NCBI GenBank assembly: GCA_017871115.1
Contig: JAFCIZ010000001.1
Location: 3,267,501 to 3,331,500 of the forward strand
DNA length: 64,000 bases
Reading direction: 5' to 3'
DNA from: Cunninghamella blakesleeana
Taxonomy: Eukaryota; Mucoromycota; Mucoromycetes; Mucorales; Cunninghamellaceae
Shown: piece by piece, positions 12,992-26,900 of the stretch
Position numbering within the stretch: position 1 is the stretch's first letter
Layout of the letters: the number at the start of each line of letters is the position of its first letter
Notes under the pieces: model-generated
Database searches by the model: none
What the model was told of the DNA's origin: nothing
Seen by the model: the letters and a program-made list of their open reading frames with translations, nothing else
Translations under genes and position numbers: made by a program

Positions 12992-14531
12992 ATGTCAACT
13001 CCTGCAATAAGTATGTATTTATAATTAATACAGCTAATAATAATAATAATAATAACACCATATTTTTTATTTTATTTTAATACTAGGTGGAGCAAATATA
13101 CAAAGTGGATCAACAATGATACTACAGCCAACTAGTTCCTCATTTAATCTTACTGATGTTAATTACTCAAAGTTATTTGACACACCACCTCCTACTAACT
13201 TACCTATATCAACACCTACTGCAACTCCAACCCCAACTAGCCTTGAATCACCTACTACATTAATGACAGATACAGCTACAGCTTCACCTACAGTAAATAA
13301 TGATAATAATTCAGATGGTTTAACAAGTGCACAACTTGGTGGAATAATTGGTGGTGCTGCTGGCGGATTACTAGTTATTTTAAGTTTGATTTGTTGTATA
13401 ATTTATCGTAGAAGAAATAGACCTAAACCTTTTAAACGTGGACGTGGTATTACTCCTAGCATGGTTATTGATAATACTATTCCAACCCCTATGACTTATG
13501 CTGATAAGCATTTCGATCAACAGAGTACTTATTCTTTTAATTCTCCACAAAATGCCTTTGGATCAAATTCAAACCATTATTATCAACAACAACAACAGCA
13601 GGAAAAGGAAAACACATATCATTTTACGCCTACTTCCCCTTCACTAAACGTAACTGCTACGTTGGATCAACTTTATAATATTAAACAAAATAATCATAAT
13701 CATAATAATCATAACAATCATAATAGTAATCACTTAGAATTACCATCATCATTAAACCCTCCTCCTCCTCCTTCTTCTTCTTCTTCTTCTTCTCCTACAT
13801 CATCAACGTCGTCTCGTAAAGATCGTGCTGTAAGTCAAGTATCTGTGAATGGTGCTCGATTATCGAAATACAATTATTTAACTCAAGCATTCTCTCAAAT
13901 GCGTGCAAGTTATGCTACTCAAGAAACGGATCAACATCAACAAAATAATATTAGTAATACTAAAAATGATCCAACGATTCAATATCCTACTCCTACTTAT
14001 AATAATAATATATCCACTTATAATTCTATACCTCAACCAAAACAACAACACCTTACTTCTCCATCTACTCTAAATAATATGAATCATCATTACCATCGTG
14101 AAATACCATCATCCTCTCCTATTCCTACCTCATCTCCCTCACCTGCTCCATCTATGGCTTCTTCTATGAATGCACCTAGTATCACGGTCATGAATGAAAA
14201 AAACGAAGAATCTGTTTTACACCATGGTCATTTTATCAATAATGCAAATATTTCAACCTCTAATGTAATTTCTACCGCTACGGTTTCAAAAAAACTATAC
14301 TTCCCTGGATCAACCAATCGTGATAGTACTATTTCGGACGTTAGTCAATATAGTACCTATTCAACCTCATCCAATCCTTTCCGCTATAGTGATGATCAAT
14401 CTTCTGTTAATGTTTCTGGTTTTGAATCTGCTCCATCTCAACCCACAAGTGTAAACAATTACAACAATAACAATATAAATCAGGTAGCAAGATCTTCTCC
14501 TTTATCAGAAAAACCTTATTCATATATTTAA
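12992..14531 (+). CDS. Single-pass membrane protein with Ser/Thr/Pro-rich ectodomain, 2 exons
   Basis: A 19-bp first exon (12992-13010, MSTPAI...) joins 13087-14531 in phase, giving 487 residues. Residues about 30-85 are Thr/Ser/Pro-rich, as in O-mannosylated extracellular stalks. Residues about 90-113 form one transmembrane helix with a GGIIGGAAGGLL glycine pattern, followed by a stop-transfer RRRNRPKPFKRGRG. The remaining 370 residues are a disordered cytoplasmic tail rich in Asn, His, Ser and Pro. This is the layout of fungal Mid2/Wsc-like sensors and of Skg6/Axl2-type membrane proteins, but there is no obvious N-terminal signal peptide and no Cys-rich WSC domain, so the exact family is open. 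Without a signal peptide the helix itself would act as a signal anchor with the N-terminus outside. Confidence 0.8.
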
Positions 14532-15325
14532 AAAAGATGAATGTTTTTTTTCTATTTTACCTACTTTATAGCAATTTTATTTTATTTTTATTTGTATTGT
14601 AATTTATGTATTTGTTTTGTATAATTTAGTTTATATGTATCTATTTTTTTTTTCTTTATGAATAAAATAATACTTCTTTTATATATTTATCCCCCTACAA
14701 TATGTTTCACGTTAATCTAGAGATGACCCCTGGATTTTTTTTATGCACTGACCAATCAATAAATATTGATGCTCTTTATTCTATTTATTATTCATTTCTT
14801 TTTTCGTTTTCTTTTTCTTTTTCTTTTTTTTTAAAAAAAAGAAAAAAGGTTGGCTCATTATTATTATCATTATTATTATTATTATATTTTTATTACATAG
14901 GTTGCTATTATTCATATGGAAGGTTAAAAATAGATGAAGATGTATGTAATAAGATGAAACTTATCGGAGATATAGAAAAAAGGTTTTACTAATACAGGAA
15001 TAAAGGGAACTAATACATTTATATCGTTTATTATTATGATCATAGATATAATTTAAACTTTTATAATGTTTATCAATTTGTTATTTTATTTTATTTTTTT
15101 GATAAATATTGTTCAATGGATATATTTACTGAATATATATCATTATTTCATTTGAATTTAGTCGATATTCAATCAAAATATTTTGAAGAATCTCACCAAG
15201 AATAAAATTTATTTAATAAAAAAATATAAAGTTTGGTATTAAAAAAAGTCAAAGATTTATGTAATACATAAAGTTTATTGTATGATATTTTTTTTGCAAT
15301 AACAAATTTTGTGATACTATATATA
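14532..15325. other. Convergent intergenic region
   Basis: 794 bp between two convergent stops, with T-rich and TTA-repeat sequence around 14800-14890 that produces a meaningless Leu/Phe-rich frame. No gene supported. Confidence 0.5.
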
Positions 15326-17303
15326 TTATTTCTTTTCAGCTTGCTTTTCTTCAACTGTAGGAAGTGTTAACCCGCCTGCTTTTGCTTTTCCAATTACTTT
15401 CTCGGCCCATTTTACAACTGGCATATCGATCCTATAATGAATTATAAATATTTAGTAAGAGCATTCTCTTTTTTTTACATGAATATTATATACATCATAC
15501 GTACATTTTTCCATCTAATTCAAAAGCACCAACCCCTTTAACGTTATAGGTTTCAAATTTATGCATAATGCGTACGGCACGGTCAATATCTATTATATAT
15601 ATTCAGTTAATATATATTTTTCATTATTAACGTTTTATTTTCTTTCTCGTTACCCTTTATGTCATTTTCATCTTTTTTATTGTCCCATAATTATCATTAA
15701 ACAATAATAACTCACCTTTTTCATCAGGTAAAAATAGCTTTTGTATAATATCAATTTGAGAAGGATGAATAGCTTGTTTCCCAGAAAATCCAAATTCACG
15801 ACCTTCATTACATTCTTCTAATAACACCTGTTCATTTTGATAGTCTACACAAACCAAATCAATTGATTGCAATCCATATGCTCCTGCTGCATTTACTATG
15901 GCTTGGCGTGCGTATAACATTTCTTTACGATTAGGTGTTCGAATCAATCCAAGATCTGCACAATAATCTTCAGCTGCAAACTATAATAGTAATTATAATA
16001 ATAATTAATATTAACTTTTCATATATATATATATATATATATATATTACATATATTATAAAATTATTTTATATAACGTACAACTAATGCATCGACCCGCT
16101 TATCTGCTGTTGCAATTTCTTTAAGGTTCATAATTCCAAGAGCACTTTCAACTGAAGCAATTAATCGAATACGCTCCTTTCTATTTAAATAAATAAAATA
16201 ACGGTATTCATACGAATGCTTTTATTAATCCTGTCATTCCTATTTATATCCGTTTCACCCTCATATAACTTACTGAGAATCAATAGCAACCGCATCAATC
16301 ATTCTGCTTACAAAATGAATATCTTTAGCACTCTGTACTTTTGGAATTACTATAGCCTGTAACCTTTTAGAATGGAGCTGTTAGAAGAAGAAATGAATAA
16401 ATATAAAGTTAATATTGTCATCTTCTAAAAAAAACAAATATATATATATATTATCCACTTACAATCACATTTAAATCATCTAATTCATGACCTAAAAAAT
16501 ATATGTAATATATAATTAATAAAATATATAAATAAGTTAATTTACTAAGAGAAGATTTCTACTCTTCTTTTTTCTTTATAATATAATAATTGTAATATAA
16601 CCTATTACCCGATCCAATAGCATTGATGCGAACAGCCTTTTCGGCTTTTCCATGTACAGATGCCTATATACATTTATATTTATCATATTAACGTCGTATT
16701 CAAATAGCTATATAAATATATATATATTGTTTATTTATATAAATTAAAAAAAACCTTACTTCCAATGCATCAATAATCATATGCCGGGCAGTCCCTTTCT
16801 TATTGGCAGATACACTATCTTCCAAATCATATACAACACAATCGGCTCCAAGAGATATTGATTTGTGTATTTTTCGCTCATCACTTCCAGGTACTAATAA
16901 TAATAATTATAACATATGTTAACATGCTAAAAAGTACACATTATCGTTTATAAGTACAGAAAAATATTGAAAAAAAAGGAATTACCATAAAAAAGAGCTC
17001 GACGTGATCTTATTTCTTGTTCATTTTGTAAAGTGCTAATTGTTCTCCAAGAATTAAATGTAGTTGCTTGTATATCTATTTAATAAATATTATCCAATAT
17101 ACAAAAAGAGAAAGAAAAAAGAGAAAAATATATCCATATATATAAGAACAGTTATCAGATATATATATATTATATATATAGCTTTTAACATGATAATATT
17201 TTTTATACATATATGTATATTATTATTTATTCTTTTACTATATAATATTAATACTTTTTTGTAACAAGGGCCTTGTTATATTAACAAGTCTTGGAAGCAG
17301 CAT
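15326..17303 (-). CDS. Citrate lyase subunit beta-like protein, mitochondrial (CLYBL type), 10 exons
   Basis: Minus-strand exons 17303-17255, 17075-16986, 16893-16760, 16663-16609, 16491-16463, 16377-16274, 16180-16081, 15980-15716, 15589-15505 and 15431-15326 give 338 residues, close to the roughly 340 of CLYBL. The first exon encodes a basic amphipathic start (MLLPRLVNITRPLLQK) that fits a mitochondrial presequence. Motifs of the HpcH/HpaI aldolase superfamily follow in order: RALFYVPGSDERK, GADCVVYDLEDSV, VRINAIGSG, IVIPKVQSA, LIASVESALGIMNL, FAAEDYCADLG and GFSGKQAIHPSQ. The E and D residues in the ESALG and AEDY segments are the expected Mg2+ ligands. In animals CLYBL acts as a (3S)-citramalyl/malyl-CoA lyase or thioesterase, and a similar role here is inferred. 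The start was chosen because exon 1 splices in frame and gives a presequence. Confidence 0.93.
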
Positions 17304-18275
17304 GATATATATTTATAATAATACTTTAAAAATAATAAAATAAAATAAAAAAGGGTTGGGAAGAAAGAGAGTAAAAAATGTAGCGTGATGATTAAAAAAA
17401 CGCACTACCGGAATTTTAAAATTACCATTGTAATCCTAATTGCATTGGTTTTTGGTTTCCAACACATAAAAAATTAGTACGTTTTAGATTTTTTTAAAGA
17501 CGTGTACTTTTTATATATAAAAAAAATACTATAGATAAAAGCTAATCAAATTAAATAAAAACTTATATTATTCTATACATATATTTAATTATATAAATAC
17601 GCGTTTTATTTTTTTTTAATATATTTTTATAAAAAATAGCCAATAAAAAGAAAGACATCAATTAAATCACCGCTTCCGGGCAAGCGAGTGCCAAACCGAA
17701 AAAGAGTGAGGAATTGTCATTTTTAGTTTTTTCTTTCCCTTTTACAGAGTAAGTGAAATCACCATCACGGTACATTTAATGAAATATAAGATCATAGAAA
17801 TAACAATTGAAATAGCAAATGGATTCGAGTAGATCATGATATAAATGGATGCATCAATAAAAAAAAGTGGATAAACATTCTATTAATGGATAACGATTTT
17901 ACAATATAAAACAATGACACGATGGACTAATACTAAATATATATTAAAAATGTCAACTTGTAACACGCTAATACAAAGCACACACACATATATATATATC
18001 ACTATACCCATCCATCAATCCATCCGCATTTAATTTTAATCAATATAATCGATTCATAAAATACACCGCTATCAACTTTTATCCATCCATCCAATTTTTT
18101 TATATACAACATATACCATTTATATCATTGATTTTTTTTTTTGGAAATCGTCGCTATTTAAAATATATTTCTTATATGATCAAAAAAAAAAATGTTTTAA
18201 TTTTTTTATTTTGCGGACACCTTTCTCATTTTTTTTCAATCATTTTTTCATATATATACTATTACAATAGTCAAT
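17304..18275. promoter_or_regulatory. Divergent promoter region between the CLYBL-like gene and eS7
   Basis: 972 bp. Near the eS7 side are T-rich tracts (18110-18250), CCAT/TCCA short repeats around 18007-18090 and a CA/TA run near 17980. A less AT-rich patch at 17660-17700 contains CCGCTTCCGGG. These are plausible promoter elements for a highly expressed ribosomal gene, but no factor site can be named. Confidence 0.5.
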
Positions 18276-19066
18276 ATGGCTAGCAAGATTGTTAAAATTG
18301 CCGGTGCTAAGCCCGTCGATGAATTCGAAATTACTATTGGACAAGCTATCCTTGACCTTGAAAACTCAGTTGCTGAATTAAAGAAGGATTTACGTCCTCT
18401 TCATATTACCGGTGCTAAAGAAGTAAGTTTTCAAATGTAATTATTAATTTATTTATTATATAAAAAAGGTATAAAAAATAGCAAGAAAAGAAATTTATAT
18501 GGTTTTTATTTTTATTTTTTTTAAAAAAAATAAAAATAGATTGAACTCGGTGCTGGTAAGAAGGCTATTGTTATTTTCGTACCTGTTCCTCAACAAAAAG
18601 CTTTCAACAAGATTCAACAACGGTTAGTATATATTATCTATTATGTTTTTTTAAGATATTATTTTTTATTTTATTCTGTTATTCATTTATTCTTTCTTTA
18701 TTAAAAAAATTCTAGTTTGACCCGTGAATTAGAAAAGAAATTCTCTGATCGTCATGTTGTCTTTGTTTCTCAACGTCGTATCCTCAAGAAGCCTAGCCGT
18801 CACGAAAATCCTAAACAACCCCGTCCTAGATCTCGTACCTTGAACGCTGTTCATGATGCTATCCTTGAAGATCTCGTTTATCCTACTGAAATCGTTGGTA
18901 AGCGTACCCGTGTTAAGGTTGATGGTTCCAAGACTATCAAATGTTATTTAGATACTAAAGATGCTACCTCTTTAGAATATAAACTTGATACTTTCTCTGC
19001 TGTTTACAGAAAGTTAACCGGTAAGGATGTTGTTTTCGAATTCCCTGCCAATGCTGAATTATTTTA

Positions 19067-19067
<1 letters not shown>
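18276..19067 (+). CDS. RPS7: 40S ribosomal protein eS7, 3 exons
   Basis: Exons 18276-18422, 18540-18622 and 18716-19067 give 193 residues, the usual size. The protein matches eS7 along its length: an N-terminal segment with [19 protein letters not shown], then [37 protein letters not shown], and the C-terminal [16 protein letters not shown] and [12 protein letters not shown]. Codon use is less AT-extreme than in its neighbours (CGT, GGT, AAG), as expected for a highly expressed gene. It is part of the 40S subunit and is needed for 18S rRNA processing. Confidence 0.98.
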
Positions 19068-19105
<38 letters not shown>

Positions 19106-20343
19106 TAGTAATAATAATAGTAATAATAATATGAAATAATATATATATATATATATATATATATGTATACATCTTGTTTTTTTATATATTGTCCTTCATT
19201 CTTTATGATTTTATCGTTTTTTTCAAATAAATATAAGAAAAAAACACCTCTCTTCATTATCAGCACACTTATAATAGACACCTGTACATACATTTATATT
19301 TTTATTTATTTACAATTATTTGGACTAGTTGATCGTAAAATAGTAATACTTATAACAATAGCATTATACTGCTGATATTACATGTATTTTATTTTATGTT
19401 ATTCCTTAAATAAAACGGTTGAAACGCATATAATCATACCAATTGAGAATTGTTATGAACCTTATATCTACAGTGTCATATTTCATATTGGTTCGATATT
19501 ATTAAATATTCCAATAAGCGTTTGATCCATTCGAGCTCAACCTAACTGCTTTTCTATTTAAATATATATATGGTGCTGATACATCCTATATTGCCAATAT
19601 TTTATTTCATATTAATTTGATACTATTACTAAACTATCTTTTGATCCCATTTAATATAATTGAAAACTATCTTAGTACATGCTTGAGCTATTTGATAGTA
19701 ATACATTTCTTTATTCAACAAAAAAAATTATATATAATACGTTTATTCTTTTTAAAAATACTGAATCTTTCATCCTTTAGTTATCAGCTGCCTTGTTCTA
19801 ATGGTATAAATCAATTATCTAGTTATAACTGTATCATTATAAATTCTTTTGCTATTTATTTTATTTAAAAAAATGATAACAATTTATAATTTTAGAATAA
19901 TAAAGAGTAAAAAAAATTTGCTATATAAAAAACACTATGAATTTTCAAATTCCGTTTTTTAAACCTGTCATCTACTTTTATACATTTTACGTCCCACTAT
20001 AAAAATATAAATATTTGTATTAAATAAAAGAAAATACATTATCAACGAACATTTTTTTAGCTTTAAAAAACATATAAATTGCATTATTGTGTCACAATAT
20101 ATACGTATATATGATTATGTTAATCTTTGATTTTATTTTGATTTTTATTTTGATGGTGATTTGAATTGCCTGTTTGTTTCATTATTTCAATAAAAAGATT
20201 ATGTATCTATTATTTTTGATTGAAGTATGTATATAATAAAACTGTTTATTAATTTTTTTAAAGAGATTTTGAAATTTAAATGGAAAAAAAGGAAAACTTG
20301 AATGTGAGATATTTCTAATATATTAATGATTATTATAATTTAT
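19068..20343. other. Convergent intergenic region with microsatellites and a weak internal repeat
   Basis: 1.28 kb between the eS7 and complex I stops. It begins with an ATA trinucleotide microsatellite (19066-19101), more ATA/ATG triplets, and an AT dinucleotide run (19138-19163). Two diverged copies of a roughly 55-bp sequence lie at about 19477-19540 and 19595-19655 (TTTCATATT...TTTGATCC). Frames here lack ATG starts and domains. No gene supported. Confidence 0.5.
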
Positions 20344-21936
20344 TTATCGATCAACTTCACCAAACACAATATCCTATTAAAAAAATAAAAGAATTAATAA
20401 ATAAATCAAACCATAACATTGATATATACATATATAAAAATAAAATAAACAACTTACCATAGTACCAATAAGAGCAACCATATCGGGAAGTAAATGACCA
20501 CGAGACATAAAGTCAGAACCTTGAAGATGAGCAAAACCGGGAGCCTTAATCTTACATCTATAAGGTCTATTAGAACCATCTGAGACTAAATAAACACCGA
20601 ATTCACCTTTGGGAGCTTCAATGACGGTATAAGTTTCACCAGGAGGAACAGAGTAACCTTCAGAATAAAGTTTAAAGTGATGAATCAAGGCTTCCATATT
20701 TTCCTTCATGGCAGCACGAGGAGGGGGGGCAATTTTCCAATCATCGACTTTGACGGGTCCTTCAGGCATTTGGTTAATACATTGAGAGATGATACGAAGG
20801 GATTGACGCATTTCTTCAGTACGACATAAATAACGATCAAAACAATCACCTTTTTGACCAATAGGGACATCAAATTCTACTTTATCATAAGCATCGTAAG
20901 GAGCGTTTTTACGAATATCCCATTTAATACCTGATCCACGAACAAGGACACCAGAGAAACCCCAATCCATAGCTTCTTGCACTGTGACTACACCAATATT
21001 TTCGGTACGAACTCTCCAAATACGATTACCTGATAACATTTCTTCCATTTCATCAATACGATCACCATATTGTTCAGCCCAGATTTGAATATCATCCAAA
21101 AGACCATGAGGAAGATCCAATGCAACACCACCGGGACGAACATAAGCAGTATGAAGACGAGCTCCTGAAACACGTTCATAGAATTCCATCAATTTTTCAC
21201 GCTCTTCAAACATCCATAAGAAAGGAGTTAAAGCACCAACATCCATAGCGTGAGAAGTGACGGACATAATATGATTCAAAATACGAGTGATTTCTCCAAA
21301 TAAGGTACGGATGTATTGACCACGTTCAGGGACTTGAATGTTTAATAATTTTTCAACAGCTAAGGAATAAGCTTGTTCATTGGTCATCATGGAGACATAA
21401 TCAAGACGATCGAAATAAGGTAAAGCTTGAAGATAAGTCTTGTATTCAATTAATTTTTCGGTACCACGATGAAGAAGCCCAATATGAGGATCAGCTCGAA
21501 CGATTTCTTCCCCATTCAATTCTAAAATCAAACGTAACACACCGTGAGCAGCAGGATGTTGAGGACCAAAATTGACTGTAAAGTTTCTAAGTTTTGTTTC
21601 TTCTTCACCATCAAGGGCTAATCATATATAAATGTACGTGTGTATGTGTGTATTTTTAAAATAAAAAAAATAAAAAAAAAATATCAATACAAATGTTCAT
21701 ATTAATATATATATAATAATCATAAATATCCTTTCTTATTCCCCTTTTTTATTGTTGTAAGTATCTTTTCAGTTATTATTGTAGCTGCTAAATATATCAC
21801 AGAGTATTTATCCAATCCAATATACTATTAATAATATTCTGCTGTATTCCATTTTGTATTTCATTTTTATTTCATTTTACTCTTTTATTTATCCCTTCTT
21901 CAATCCATTAATAATAATAATAATAATAATGGAGTG

Positions 21937-21986
<50 letters not shown>

Positions 21987-22185
21987 CGTTTGTTGTTCAC
22001 TTACGTGATCCAAAATCGTTATCTTCTTCAGTGATAGTGGTGACAGCTTGTTGTTGTTGATTGACAGCAGTAGCCATTGAACGCCACATAGGTCTAGTAT
22101 ACATGGTGGTGGATGATTTTGTTATTAATGATGGGCGAACAGTTGCCATACGGCGTGTCCATAATCTTGCTGCACTTAATACCAT
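20344..22185 (-). CDS. NADH:ubiquinone oxidoreductase 49-kDa subunit (NDUFS2), 3 exons
   Basis: Minus-strand exons 22185-22005, 21617-20458 and 20373-20344 give 456 residues. The protein is the 49-kDa core subunit of mitochondrial complex I, which lines the quinone-binding pocket. Residues 1-60 form a basic, hydroxylated presequence ([19 protein letters not shown]). The mature part has the family signatures [61 protein letters not shown] and [14 protein letters not shown], and ends in the canonical GEVDR. The last exon encodes only nine residues (DIVFGEVDR) but is needed for this ending. Presence of complex I fits filamentous fungi rather than Saccharomyces-type yeasts. Confidence 0.98.
21944..21982. 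repeat. (AT)n microsatellite in intron 1 of the complex I 49-kDa gene
   Basis: An uninterrupted TA dinucleotide run of about 38 bp close to the donor of intron 1. An ATA triplet run at 21909-21930 lies in the same intron. Confidence 0.9.
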
Positions 22186-22939
22186 TATATAATATTAATA
22201 TTGAAAAAAGAAAGAAAAAAGAGAGAGAAGAGAAGATAAAAAAGAAAAAGAAAAAAAAAGAAGAGTGGGGAGTTAAAAAAATTACAAAAAAAAGAAATGA
22301 ACTTTTAGTTGAAAGAAAAGAAAAAAATACACAGCTTCTTTTTTTTAAGTTGAAAGAAAACAAAAACAAAAAAATTTATCCAAAGGGTTATATAATTTTT
22401 TTTCTAATAACTTTTTAAATCCCCGCCCAAAACTCATTTTCACCGTGACAGAGTTTTGCGTCATTTTAATTTCTTGAGCTTAACATATAACCTTTTTCAT
22501 ATATTTCATAACTTTTTAAACCATACTTCTATATATTTTTTGTAAAGAATGATTTTTTGTATTATAATACTATTTGGTTTTATATTTTTTTATATATAAA
22601 AAATAAAAACAAATTATAAAAAGAAATTTCAAAATTATAAAAAAAAAAAAGAAAAAGTGATGACGATATATTTTTTAAAAAATATAAAAATAATAATTGA
22701 TTAGTTGTATGCAGAGTTTGATTATTATTTTGCTTCGAAAATATACGTACTATTAAGCAATTCTAATATTTTTCACTAAATATTTTTATTGATATCAATA
22801 GAAATAAAAGAGAGAGGAGAATAGCCTAAAAATTGGAAAAAGCGGCTGACTGAGTTATTATATATTTTTTAAATTTTGAAAAATATATTTTTTTTTCTCT
22901 CTTTTTTTTTCCACATTCCCTTACTATCTTTATATATAA
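22186..22939. promoter_or_regulatory. Divergent promoter region between NDUFS2 and the PRKRIP1-like gene
   Basis: 754 bp. A long purine-rich stretch (22205-22375, AAAGAAAG type) lies on the NDUFS2 side, and T/C-rich tracts (22890-22915) precede the PRKRIP1-like ATG. The sequence CCCCGCCC at about 22421 is a rare GC-rich patch. Confidence 0.45.
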
Positions 22940-23630
22940 ATGTCATCGCCTGCAGCGGATAAAACAGATCAAAATAAGGAAAAACCTAAAGACTGGTTAC
23001 CACCAGCCAAAAGACATAATATGACTGAAATAGAAAAAAGACAACGTCAGTTAGATAAAATGTTTGAAAATATTGATAAACCCATTGTGATTCCTTCTTC
23101 AAAAACTACAAAAAAAGAATATAAACCAAAAGATTTTGTCCGTAACGTATCAGGTAAATTTATATATACATATATGTATATACATATATTACAATCTTTA
23201 TATATACAACATATTTATAGTTAGTAATAATGTTAATAAAATATATAGGTTCAAGTGCTGGTGCTGGTAGTGGTGATTTTCATGTATATCGTGCGCTTCG
23301 TAGACGAGAATATTCTAGATTACAATCTTTAGAAGAGGATGAAAGAAAAGTAAGTTAGATATATATAATAATAATGCGTACATACAATGAAATTATTATA
23401 TTCAAAATATTTATATATGGTGTTTTATTATTATTATAATTATTATTTGTTTCTAGGAACGAGAAATGAAAGAATATCAAGAGGAAATAAACAAGAAAAA
23501 GGAAGAATGTGATGAGCGTACAGCAAAGAAAAGAGCTAGACGACAAAAAAGAAAACAAAATAAGGAAGAAATTTTGAAAGAAAATACAAAAAAACAAAAA
23601 GTAGAAGCAGCACCATTATCATCATCATAA
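22940..23630 (+). CDS. PRKRIP1-like (DUF1168) nuclear protein, 3 exons
   Basis: Exons 22940-23153, 23249-23349 and 23457-23630 give 162 residues. The order of motifs is that of PRKRIP1: [65 protein letters not shown], then a long charged coiled coil with [11 protein letters not shown]. In humans PRKRIP1 is a component of late spliceosomes that bridges snRNP elements with its long helix, and it also binds dsRNA. A role in splicing is inferred from that. The C-terminal Ser run is variable. Confidence 0.93.
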
Positions 23631-23956
23631 ATAAAAAAACACATGGATTCCCTAAATGCATTTATTTATTTTATTATTTCTAAAAATCATCATCATTTAA
23701 ATAAAATAAAAAAAAACATTCATATTGAGCTGAAATATATATTATTTTTTTATTTATTTACTTATTTTTTTTTTTTTAAAAAAAAAAAGAGGACATCATA
23801 CAATAGATTAAGTATATATATTAACTTGGATATGGTGCATGTATACAAAAATATAAATTTAAAGAAGGGAAAATATTATTAAATGTAAAAAAAAATTGAA
23901 AATGTACAAGATATAATAAAAAAAGAATTTGGGAAAATATATAAATTATCTATTTT
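23631..23956. other. Convergent intergenic region
   Basis: 326 bp with a T-tract followed directly by an A-tract at about 23767-23790 and two 3' ends. No gene seen. Confidence 0.5.
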
Positions 23957-26900
23957 TTAATTATCAGAATGAGCTTTATCAAGTTTATCCATCCAATATT
24001 CAGGAATAATAGGAATAAGAGGACGTTCTTTAACAATATGCTCATTTCTTGATGGGTAAGGAGGGTTATTATTTTTGTTATTATTATTATTAATTACATG
24101 GCAAGTGGAAGTAGGAACTGAGAAAGGCAACATGAATTTTGAATCCTTTGTTTCTTTCATTTCTTTAAAATCATGATAATCTTGATCATTCTGGTGATTA
24201 TTTAATTCCATACTTTCTTTACCATTATCCAAGTCCTCTGACGTTGTTAATTCTACAGGTGAAGGTGGCAAGTCTTGATTTGTTATAGCAGTCGATTCTG
24301 AAGTAGAGGTAGAAATACCCATGCTAGACATAAATGACCCCATTAAATGAGACATACTTTCCCTTCGTGAATTACTACGTTGTAAAGAAATACTATGGGA
24401 TCTTGACATAGACATGGATGTATGACGTTTTAATTGCTGTTGTTGATTAGAGGAAGCAATTTCTTTTTGCTTAGCTTGTTGATGACGAACTGTATCTTCA
24501 GCTAATTGCATAGCATATTTTTCAACTTCTTCAGGTAGCCTTGGTTCATTGACTTCATATCGATAATTCACAACACAGCGTTTTACTTGAAGTGCATTTA
24601 AAACATCGAATTCTTTAACAGCATTAATAAAACTAACTAAATCAGTCAATTGAGTTAAACATTGGAGGAGTTGTAATAATTGTGTAGTAGGGGTTAAATA
24701 AGAAGCAAGGCTGGCTGGTAAATGATTAGAACAAATCCAATCTTCAATTTGTGAAAGATTCATTCGAATTTGCATAGCTTTAGATCGACAAAGCAATTTC
24801 TTGTTGGTAAGGATACGGTTAAATAATTCACAGGATAAATAATGGAAGAATTGAGCAAGGGCCTGAATAATAATAGTAGGATGGACCTCATATGATTGTA
24901 AAACAAATAAAGTGGAGGATAATAAACTTGTAATAGATTGAGGTGATATAACAATACTTCTTACAGTTGGTGGAGACGACATTTTGCTAATAGTTTTTCC
25001 ATTTGCATCTGTAATAGAAGGAGAAGAAGAAGAAAGAGGACCAGTAGATGACTGAATAGGACTACTTGCATTTCGTTTCATTTGTATTGCCATGGCACCA
25101 TCAGGTGGGATGATGACAGATCGTCTACTACTTCTTCTAAAAAAGCGATGCCAATCATCTGTAAAATTCACATCATCCATACCAGGTATTTCTTCATGTT
25201 CCAACATAGCAGGTCCTAAGATTTTGGCTATACGTCGTTCAGTATCATTGACTATAGTTGTATAAGTTTCAGAAATAAGTTCAGATAATGATAATTGATG
25301 ATTTGCTGTTGATACAATAAGGCCAGTATCTTTTTTGAGATAATGAAGTAATTGTGTAAAATTGGTAATCCAAAAAGCAAGTACATGTACATTTCTGGTA
25401 TTAGCCTAATATAGATATATGTATTATAAAAATTAGCTAACTAGTTTCTTTTCAATATTCTTTTCTTAATATATATATATATACCTTAACAACATTTCCC
25501 ATTCTTTCCAAAGCACCATTCAACACATCATTTAATAATTCATCACTTGAAAAATAATGAGCAAATCTTGCACTAAGAAATACAACATTTGCAGGAATAA
25601 AGATTTCATTTTGAGACCGCATAGGTAATTGAATATTTGTAATGATGGTATCTAAAATAAAAGGTAAATCGTCTACACCAAAGACAAGCATTTGATCAGG
25701 TAAACACTTATCCCATTGAAATTCATGTGTTAAATCTTCTTCATCGTCTTCATCATCTTCATTATTATCATCTCTGTTGCTATTGTTATCATTATTTGTA
25801 TCAAGATGTTGATTATTATCCAATTCATCACTTAGATCATCGGGGTAATTCATTGCTGATTCTAATAATTTTTTACGTCGATCGGCCTCTTCAGTCATAA
25901 AACTATCATAACCTTCTACAGTAGATTGATAATAAAAATCGTAATCCCCAGCATTAGAAGAAGAAGAGGAAAGACTACCTGCTGTTCTACCAAAAAGACT
26001 TGAAGTAGATGAAAAACTATCGCGAGGATTGGTTGCAAGAATATCCACAATCTTTTGGTTATCAGTATTAACAAAATCAAATACAGTTCTTCCTTTAGAT
26101 GATTTTGTTTGAGAAGATGCTCCATTTTCTAAAAGTATTTTCACAAGATGTTCATGATTATTATTTGTTGCCCACATTAAAGCTGACCATCCAACTAAAT
26201 AAAATAAAATAAAATAAGGCTAGTTAATATTATTTCATGCTCTTCTCCTTTTTTTCTCCTTGATTTTTATATTTATATTTATATTTTTTTTTATTTTATT
26301 TTTTTTCGATTATCTATATATCCCTTCCTTTTTGCATAGTTATTTATATTTATATATTTGTATTATATTTATATATTATTTTTGCAACCATTTTTAATAT
26401 TTTTTAATCATTATTAAATTAAGGTGATACATATTTGTAACACATACACACAAACATACACATAAATATACAAAAAAATCATCATACAAAAAAAGAAATA
26501 ACTTACAAGAATCTTGTATATCAATTTTAGCGCCAGCTGATAAGAGAGCTTGAACTATATCAGTTTTTCCAAAACATGCTGCATAAATCAAAGGTGTAGT
26601 GCCATCTTCATCTTTTGCATCAATATCAATAAATGGTTTAAGCTGCTCATTCTGAAGAAAATGGTTTACTTTCTCTATATCACCAGAAGAAGAAATACGC
26701 CAAAATAATTTTGTCATTTTTGATTTTTTTAGAGTATCATCCATATCTTTATTTTCCAATATTTGATATTCGTCCATTTCGTCTGCCATGGTTGCATCTA
26801 AAGAATTGGTATTATTATTATCATTGTTATCATCTATTGAATTTGTTTTTTCAGATGATGAAGAAGTAGAAGATGGTGATATATCTTGACTACCAGTAAT

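Noticed and set aside
12992..14531. WSC-type cell-wall sensor
   Set aside because: The Ser/Thr stalk and single helix fit, but there is no Cys-rich WSC domain and no signal peptide, so only a general membrane-protein call is made.
14702..14992. 96-aa ORF
   Set aside because: Mostly Phe/Ser and Leu runs coded by T-rich and TTA repeats in a 3' intergenic region; no domain or promoter.
19617..19868. 83-aa hydrophobic ORF
   Set aside because: Starts without ATG and is explained by AT-rich composition between two convergent genes.
22113..22418. Lys-rich ORF over the NDUFS2 start
   Set aside because: Produced by purine-rich promoter sequence and overlapping the presequence exon on the other strand.
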